DNA from: Ciona intestinalis
Lineage: Eukaryota; Chordata; Ascidiacea; Phlebobranchia; Cionidae
Length of the DNA: 64,000 nucleotides
Direction of reading: 5' to 3'
Assembly: GCF_000224145.3 (NCBI RefSeq)
Contig: NW_004190398.2
Coordinates: forward strand, 464,923 to 528,922
Part shown: positions 61,801-64,000 of the stretch, piece after piece
Layout: each line of letters begins with the position of its first letter
Numbering within the stretch: position 1 is the stretch's first letter
The notes under the pieces: model-generated
Seen by the model: only the letters and a program-made list of their open reading frames with translations
Databases searched by the model: none
What the model was told of the DNA's origin: nothing
Translations under genes and position numbers: made by a program

Positions 61801-62960
61801 GCAGGTTACTCCAACACCCAGGGATTTAGGCCAGATTTGGCCCATTACCCCAATACCCAGGCAGCTTACGTATGTTATTAATGGGACCAGTGTGTCCTAG
61901 ACTTCCACAACACAGTTCTTCACTTTGTCGTGGACTAAATCTCACTACAACTCTTGTTATTTATATACCTTAACTTTAAAAAGTAATATTCAATATTGTA
62001 TGTTCAAATCTTTTTTTCATGTCACAGGAATGGTTATGTCGTATCTTCTGTCTGGTTGCCCATCTGTAATGTCATGCCTGTGGACAGTTACAGACAAAGA
62101 CATTGACAAGTTTCTTGCGCATTGCTTGTTAACTTGGGCAAAAACTGGTAAGTGTTAAAAATAATTAAAACCCATATAAACTAAGGTGGGGGAAGATGAG
62201 ACAAATTTTTATTTTATTTTCCCGACCAATTTGGTAGTAATCACAGAATATTCAAAGAATTATAAAACCGTATCCTCACGACTCCAATAGATCGTTGTTA
62301 AATGTTTAAAACATGATCAGGATATTTACTATTTAGATATTATGTGCTGAAGGTGTCTCATCTTCCCCTACAGTACTATATATGTTGAAACACATTAACT
62401 GTTTTTATCTGCCCAAGTTTAGCCATAATAAATGAATGTAACTTGTTTAACTTCGTGTGACGAGGCAATGATTATAATAGTCATTATAAAAGGGGTGTTC
62501 TCCTTTACACACCTTGTGTCCAGTTACTAATTCATGTTTAACTTTTTGTTTTTCTTGTAATGTACAGCTGATAGTTTAAATATCGTATTAGGGTCTACTG
62601 GTTTAAAAAGAAAAATAGGAAAAAAAATGCACAAAATATTTTAAAAACACATATTAAATTGAATTGAATGTAATTTACTTTATCCATGCATGGCCAGAAA
62701 CTGATAGTTGTTTTAACGCAGGTGTTCATACATCTTATGCCAGCTTACGAGTTATTTTTACTTACAGCAATACATTTAATTAAAATTTTACAGGAAGGAA
62801 TTTGACAGAAATTTTAAGAAGTTGCGGTAATGTTTGCAAGCACCCACTTTTAAATGCATCAGCTACTGTTATCTATGGTCTCCCTGTAAAGTGTATTAAC
62901 CCTCCTAAAGCATTGATGACCAAAACTCCAGAAATCTTTAAAAATATGCAACCAACGTAA
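38550..62960 (+). CDS. espl1: separase (cohesin-cleaving cysteine protease), gene-level entry
   Basis: Separase cuts the SCC1/RAD21 cohesin subunit at anaphase onset and is held inactive by securin and CDK1-cyclin B. Forty exons, all but one joining in phase, give about 2058 residues, close to vertebrate separase (about 2100). Exons 1-24 encode the helical-repeat N-terminal half, 25-29 a basic, disordered linker with a candidate self-cleavage motif, and 30-40 the protease region. The catalytic dyad is His in FCGHGSG (61204) and Cys in IGCSSG (61282); LVLDKGVQMLPWESIP, NPKGDLLNT and the final VIYGLP are family signatures. Exon 33 contains an apparent frameshift. Genes before and after are unrelated. 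Exon coordinates are given in the four block entries that follow. Confidence 0.95.
38984..39126 (+). mobile_element. SINE 3' half
   Basis: GCAAAGTAACATACTTGGTA to ACATTCATTTGTTTATTC; it ends 17 nt before separase exon 2. Confidence 0.8.
39895..40320 (+). mobile_element. SINE interrupted by a MITE
   Basis: Body (CTCCAACCCAGTGGTCTATG) before 39985 and tail (GTATATGAAACAGAACAACC) after 40182. Confidence 0.8.
39985..40182 (+). mobile_element. TAGTAGGG MITE inserted in a SINE
   Basis: Complete, fresh copy (TAGTAGGGTGGGGGAAGATG to TCTTCCCCTACAGTACTATA); SINE body before and SINE tail after. Confidence 0.9.
40466..40655 (-). mobile_element. TAGTAGGG MITE, inverted copy
   Basis: CAGGGGAAGACGAGACTCCT to CATCTTCCCCCACCTACTATA. 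Confidence 0.87.
41104..41442 (+). mobile_element. tRNA-derived SINE, full length
   Basis: Best copy: head CCATGGCAAAGTAGTTAGCG with A-box-like sequence, B box GGGTTCAAGGCTC, body with TCCTTGGGCAGGACAATTAA and CTCCAACCCAGTGGTCACTA, 3' domain ATGAAACAGAACACCCGTGT, and a (CATT)n tail. It may be the Ciona SINE known as Cics-1 (name from memory). Confidence 0.88.
41639..41770 (+). mobile_element. TAGTAGGG MITE, 3' end missing
   Basis: It runs to TTAATTGTTTACTATA and is followed at once by an inverted partial copy. Confidence 0.82.
41771..41893 (-). mobile_element. TAGTAGGG MITE, partial inverted copy
   Basis: TATAGTAGGGCGGGAGAAGA to ATTTTATAATTCTTTAAAAT, missing its last third. Confidence 0.8.
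41925..42112 (+). repeat. ~100-bp direct duplication (CTAGGACCCATGGC repeat)
   Basis: Two copies of CCTAGGACCCATGGC followed by GGGACCTTACCCACATAGAA and ATCTATTTGTTT. A related inverted piece lies at 45220-45300. Confidence 0.75.
42655..42819 (-). mobile_element. TAGTAGGG MITE, inverted, internally shortened
   Basis: AAGTAGGGTGGGGAAGATGG to CCATCTTCTCCCACCCCACT. Confidence 0.85.
43163..43360 (+). mobile_element. TAGTAGGG MITE, TTAC subfamily, good copy
   Basis: AATAGGGTGGGGTAAGATGG to TCCCATCTTACCCCACAGTA; the interior CTAGCGACTCCAAACGAGCG differs from the main subfamily. Confidence 0.88.
44365..44660 (+). repeat. ~140-bp tandem duplication
   Basis: Two copies of TTACCCCTTAAAATGAAGTT, GTATGTACAAACAAGCAGAG, TGCATTCGCCATATT and ATGAGGTTCCGTATGTTTGA. 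The same repeat seeds the array at 49950. Confidence 0.8.
45018..45175 (-). mobile_element. SINE body, inverted
   Basis: CACCTATGTAACTTTGTGGG to CACATACGTCCACAATGGTA. Confidence 0.8.
46331..46400 (+). mobile_element. TAGTAGGG MITE, 5' end only
   Basis: GTAGTAGGAGGTAAGATGGG and the first 50 bp. Confidence 0.6.
46437..46572. mobile_element. hAT-like end with G/C and A/T runs in a separase intron
   Basis: It begins ACAGTGGCGCAGCTAGGGGG and ends in a run of C at 46559-46570, directly before the acceptor of exon 13. No target-site duplication was identified. Confidence 0.45.
47276..47640. repeat. 54-bp minisatellite, about 7 copies, in separase intron 14
   Basis: Unit: TTTACACCCAACACCCCGTA, CTTTACCACATAATGTGTGA, AACATGGGGTGGAA. 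Copies start at 47281, 47335, 47389, 47443, 47497, 47551 and 47605 and differ by only a few bases. Confidence 0.95.
47782..47978 (+). mobile_element. TAGTAGGG MITE
   Basis: Starts 15 nt after separase exon 15. Confidence 0.88.
48105..48325 (+). mobile_element. SINE, decayed
   Basis: CACCATTGTGGGCGTATATG to GTGTATAAAACAGAACACAC. Confidence 0.75.
49120..49330 (-). mobile_element. SINE, inverted, decayed, with head
   Basis: AGTGACCACTGAATTGAAGC to TGCCAGCGCCTAACCACTGG. Confidence 0.7.
50015..50895. repeat. 43-bp minisatellite, about 20 copies, in separase intron 18
   Basis: Unit: CATCAATCAATTAGGTTCCC, TATGTTTGACAACTATGAGTGTA. Variants (TTAAG/TTAGG, CTATG/CTAGG) are interspersed. The array is preceded at 49950-50015 by one copy of the dispersed repeat seen at 44365-44660. 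Confidence 0.95.
51197..51226. repeat. (TG)n microsatellite
   Basis: About 14 TG dinucleotides in separase intron 18. Confidence 0.9.
51324..54570 (+). CDS. espl1: separase exons 19-24 (end of helical region)
   Basis: Exons: 51324-51436, 51770-52008, 52543-52764, 53074-53536, 53822-53927, 54389-54570. Exon 21 is a run of leucine-rich helix (ILRQLLLLNLLFHLLHLVAE). Exon 22 has an acidic insert (EVSEDEEDNF) and a Cys/His motif HKDGCSCGFC like those of vertebrate separase N-terminal halves. For exon 20 an earlier GT (after GGT at about 51994) exists, but only the donor at 52009 keeps the phase. Confidence 0.85.
52054..52182. mobile_element. 129-bp MITE with perfect 22-bp inverted ends
   Basis: AGGTGGCTGTACACAGTATC(CG) at the left is exactly inverted at 52161-52182. 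The interior is GC-richer than its surroundings (TCCGGATTTCGCTGCGGCTT). It abuts the TA of the TAGTAGGGTGGGG MITE at 52182. Confidence 0.88.
52183..52384 (+). mobile_element. TAGTAGGG MITE with duplicated 5' end
   Basis: The end TAGTAGGGTGGGG appears twice, 42 bp apart, before a normal interior and 3' end. Confidence 0.82.
52799..52968 (+). mobile_element. TAGTAGGG MITE, TTAC subfamily, decayed
   Basis: AGCATGGTGGGGTTTATTGT to ATCTTACCCCATGGTACTATA; a further lone 5' end follows at 52972. Confidence 0.65.
54088..54340 (-). mobile_element. SINE, inverted, nearly complete
   Basis: CACGGGTTCTCTGTTTTATA to CCTTGAACCCATTACCTCTG and ACTAACCACTTTGCAATAGT. Confidence 0.85.
54821..57407 (+). CDS. 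espl1: separase exons 25-29 (disordered linker with self-cleavage candidate)
   Basis: Exons: 54821-55282, 55460-55585, 55955-56080, 56860-56900, 57217-57407. Exon 25 is basic and Pro/Thr-rich (TPARTIKQPRPATS), like the unstructured linker before the vertebrate protease domain. Exon 26 has SSRRVVFESSSDESF, exon 27 is Arg/Glu-rich. Exon 29 contains DDVELIRERTVGE, whose ELIR (57257-57268) fits the separase ExxR cleavage consensus. The acceptor of exon 29 (GATTCAG at 57216) was chosen because it is the only one that keeps phase without a stop. Confidence 0.85.
55317..55424 (+). mobile_element. TAGTAGGG MITE, 3' part
   Basis: ACCGTATTCTCACGACTCCC to the 3' end, directly before separase exon 26. 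Confidence 0.8.
56085..56575. repeat. 21-bp minisatellite, about 23 copies, in separase intron 27
   Basis: Unit TATCATCTCATGATGCATCTG with a TCATGA palindrome; variants ATGCAAATA and ATCAAAATA at the left end. It starts 5 nt after the exon 27 donor. Confidence 0.95.
56589..56715 (+). mobile_element. TAGTAGGG MITE, 5' part
   Basis: TAGTAGGGTGGGAGAGAATG to AGAAGACTCTTGTTAATTGT, directly after the 21-bp satellite. Confidence 0.8.
57083..57240. repeat. 98-bp tandem duplication spanning a separase acceptor
   Basis: ATCATATGATTACCAC...CATGACTCATGATnCAGAATTC occurs at 57083 and 57181. The second copy supplies the acceptor and first codons of exon 29. Confidence 0.85.
57540..57716 (+). mobile_element. 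TAGTAGGG MITE, 5' end lost
   Basis: Interior and 3' end GTGTCCATCTTACCCCCACA are clear. Confidence 0.8.
57753..62960 (+). CDS. espl1: separase exons 30-40 (protease region)
   Basis: Exons: 57753-57947, 58294-58461, 58521-58589, 58945-59097, 59595-59741, 59923-60075, 60255-60449, 60639-60769, 61194-61327, 62028-62147, 62794-62960 (TAA at 62958). Recognisable in order: LPTDWSICAISLVEK, RIRKGESPLYIQTD, WWTQR (exon 33), VILVLDKGVQMLPWES, INP-GDLLNT, FCGHGSG, IGCSSGKLSEPG, SGCPSVMSCLWTVTDKDIDK and the C-terminal ASATVIYGLPVKC. Together these form the pseudo-caspase and active caspase-like folds of separase. Both catalytic residues are intact. Confidence 0.95.
58945..59097 (+). CDS. espl1: separase exon 33 with apparent frameshift
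   Basis: It enters in phase and reads to TDRVLWWTQR, then hits TAA at about 59080 if the frame is kept. From about 59045 the +1 frame reads VAIHKKTLQTIITNMEKK and joins exon 34 in phase. Family alignment expects WW.xR followed directly by this helix, so the sequence looks two bases short (or one too long) near 59040-59046. An assembly error is more likely than a real lesion, since both flanking sides are well conserved. Confidence 0.8.
59218..59580. repeat. TTTTTGTTGAAACTGTTG low-complexity tandem repeat in separase intron 33
   Basis: About 18-bp degenerate units fill most of the intron up to the exon 34 acceptor. Confidence 0.8.
60790..60862 (-). mobile_element. SINE tail, inverted
   Basis: GAATGAATGTAACTTACTTT to CGGAAAACGACAGTTGTTAT, right after separase exon 37. 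Confidence 0.75.
61194..61327 (+). CDS. espl1: separase exon 38 with catalytic His and Cys
   Basis: Acceptor AATATAG, phase 2 in, donor GTAAAT. It encodes FCGHGSGNAYIHQEAIARRW and FLIGCSSGKLSEPGI. His at 61204-61206 and Cys at 61282-61284 are the catalytic dyad, in the standard GHGxG and GCSSG contexts. Confidence 0.97.
61480..61865. repeat. ~39-bp minisatellite in separase intron 38
   Basis: Five or six units of CAACACCCAGGGATTTAGGC, CAGATTTGGCCTATTACCC, more degenerate at the left where CATTGTATATGC pieces are mixed in. Confidence 0.85.
62181..62380 (+). mobile_element. TAGTAGGG MITE
   Basis: CTAAGGTGGGGGAAGATGAG to TCATCTTCCCCTACAGTACT. Confidence 0.87.
62425..62560 (-). mobile_element. 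SINE tail, inverted
   Basis: AATAAATGAATGTAACTTGT to CACACCTTGTGTCCAGTTAC. Confidence 0.7.
62655..62760 (-). mobile_element. SINE tail, inverted
   Basis: TTTACTTTATCCATGCATGG to CTTATGCCAGCTTACGAGTT. Confidence 0.72.
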
Positions 62961-63037
62961 TTTTTTCAGCTGCCCTTTATATACTTGCATTTTAATTTTA
63001 GACAATTTTACTTTTTCATATTGTGTGTTTACCGTTA

Positions 63038-63043
63038 AATAAA
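63038..63043 (+). terminator. polyadenylation signal of separase
   Basis: AATAAA 78 nt after the stop codon, the first canonical signal downstream. Confidence 0.7.
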
Positions 63044-63719
63044 GCGTTCAATGGGGTATCTTTGTTTATTAGAGAATAAAACCTTTTTTATCCTCACACT
63101 GTAAGGCAACAGTGTTTTTTTGGAGTTTTTATTGCATTTTTTAAGGTAGGTATTAGGTAAATAGGCCTCTAAAGTCCCTTTCTGCTGCCATAGAACTAAA
63201 CTGTCACGTAGAAAAGGTAGAAATGCTAAATAGTCAGGTGCAGTACATAAAATTATACTCACATAAAAATAGGTGTTGTACAATCTATTTTTAGATATGA
63301 AGCGTAAATACTTATTTCTAATAAAGAATAGATGGTCTAAAACTTATAGTTTCACCAAACAACACCCCATATGCAATATTTGTCTATTAAATATTTATTT
63401 TTAGGTCCTTTTTTTGGCTATATGACGTCATGTTTTATTCAGCACTTAATCATATCGGCCAAGGTAACCTAGTTTTTAGATGGACTATGTTAATTTAACT
63501 GGAGCGTAAAAGTTCCCTAGGGAAGAACATTAATGGAAACTAGTTAGTTCGCTGTCCAGATGTTGAAAGCTTTACCTGATGTCAAACTTTTTTGAAATGA
63601 AAGACGGTACGGTAAGGCGTTTAGATGAAATGAACATTGCAGTTACTGCAGCAGGGATAGAAGATGGTCATTTTTGTAATGACTTGAAGTAGATAATGTT
63701 TCATATTGGGTAATACTAA

Positions 63720-64000
63720 TTTACGGGAATACGGCCACGGAACGACGGGAATCGCAATCTAATTTACGGGAATGCGGAAAAGAAGGGAAAAACTGCAAAC
63801 TAATTTACGGGAATGTGTTTTAAGCTTGTTTTGAGCCTACACCAGTTACGGGAATGTGTTTTATACACATTACAGTTACTGGAATGTGTTTTAGGTATTT
63901 ACTAGTTACGGGGAGGTTATGTGAATGTGTTTTATGCTTGTTTTAAGCAAATTACAGTTTCCCGTAACTGTAATATGCTTAAAACCCATTCTCGTAACCT
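63720..64000. repeat. TTACGGGAATGTGTTTTA direct and inverted repeats (window edge)
   Basis: At least six near-copies of (A)GTTACGGGAATGTGTTTTA spaced 40-60 bp. The last ones are inverted (CCCGTAACTGTAATATGCTT, then AAACCCATTCTCGTAACC), giving a hairpin around 63940-63990. It probably continues past the window. Confidence 0.7.

Larger units (their letters stand above)
62961..64000. other. region downstream of separase
   Basis: A short 3' UTR, then about 650 bp with no recognised feature, then the repeat at 63720-64000. No coding exon was seen. Confidence 0.5.

Overview
The window is chordate nuclear DNA and almost certainly comes from the sea squirt Ciona (C. intestinalis/robusta type). The evidence is AT-rich DNA, short GT-AG introns, a splice acceptor 10 nt before a start codon (as expected for trans-spliced Ciona mRNAs), more than 30 copies of a roughly 190-bp MITE with ends like TAGTAGGGTGGGGAAGATGG, and about 20 pieces of a tRNA-derived SINE. 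Most of the listed open reading frames are intron or repeat shadows. The real coding content was assembled here exon by exon, using splice sites and codon phase.

Three protein genes lie on the + strand. (1) About 1.3-29.1 kb: a smoothelin-like actin-cytoskeleton gene. It has several candidate 5' coding exons, a smoothelin N-terminal domain (1448-1995 or 14922-15005, joined to 15275-15350), a long acidic low-complexity middle, and a C-terminal calponin-homology (CH) domain. The last part of the CH domain is encoded by two alternative terminal exons (27417-27546 or 28862-29087). A tRNA-Thr(CGU) gene lies antisense in one intron. (2) 30450-35879: a seven-exon gene for a 403-residue JmjC protein with a signal peptide, one EF-hand and a C-terminal KEEL, so probably an ER-luminal 2-oxoglutarate oxygenase. 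(3) 38550-62960: a complete separase (ESPL1) gene of 40 exons and about 2058 residues, ending in the caspase-like protease domain with catalytic His (61204) and Cys (61282). It contains a likely self-cleavage motif (ELIR) and one apparent frameshift in exon 33.

The rest is intron and intergenic DNA dominated by mobile elements and satellites. The most interesting is a 1.95-kb palindromic (foldback) element at 36046-37994 with a perfect 9-bp target-site duplication. Others are a hAT-type MITE with an 8-bp duplication (30879-31616), two further MITEs with perfect or near-perfect inverted ends (20656-21032, 52054-52182), a duplicated 1.05-kb block (11172-12217 and 22140-23381), and minisatellites of 54, 43, 39 and 21 bp inside separase introns. 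Two of these arrays are open in the reading frame of an adjacent separase exon. Four N gaps (125, 125, 125 and 50) look like scaffold placeholders; one sits at the centre of the foldback and two interrupt or adjoin smoothelin exons.

The three genes have no evident shared pathway (contractile cytoskeleton, ER oxygenase, cohesin cleavage) and look like ordinary neighbours. Exon boundaries are by-eye calls supported by phase; no alignment or database search was run.
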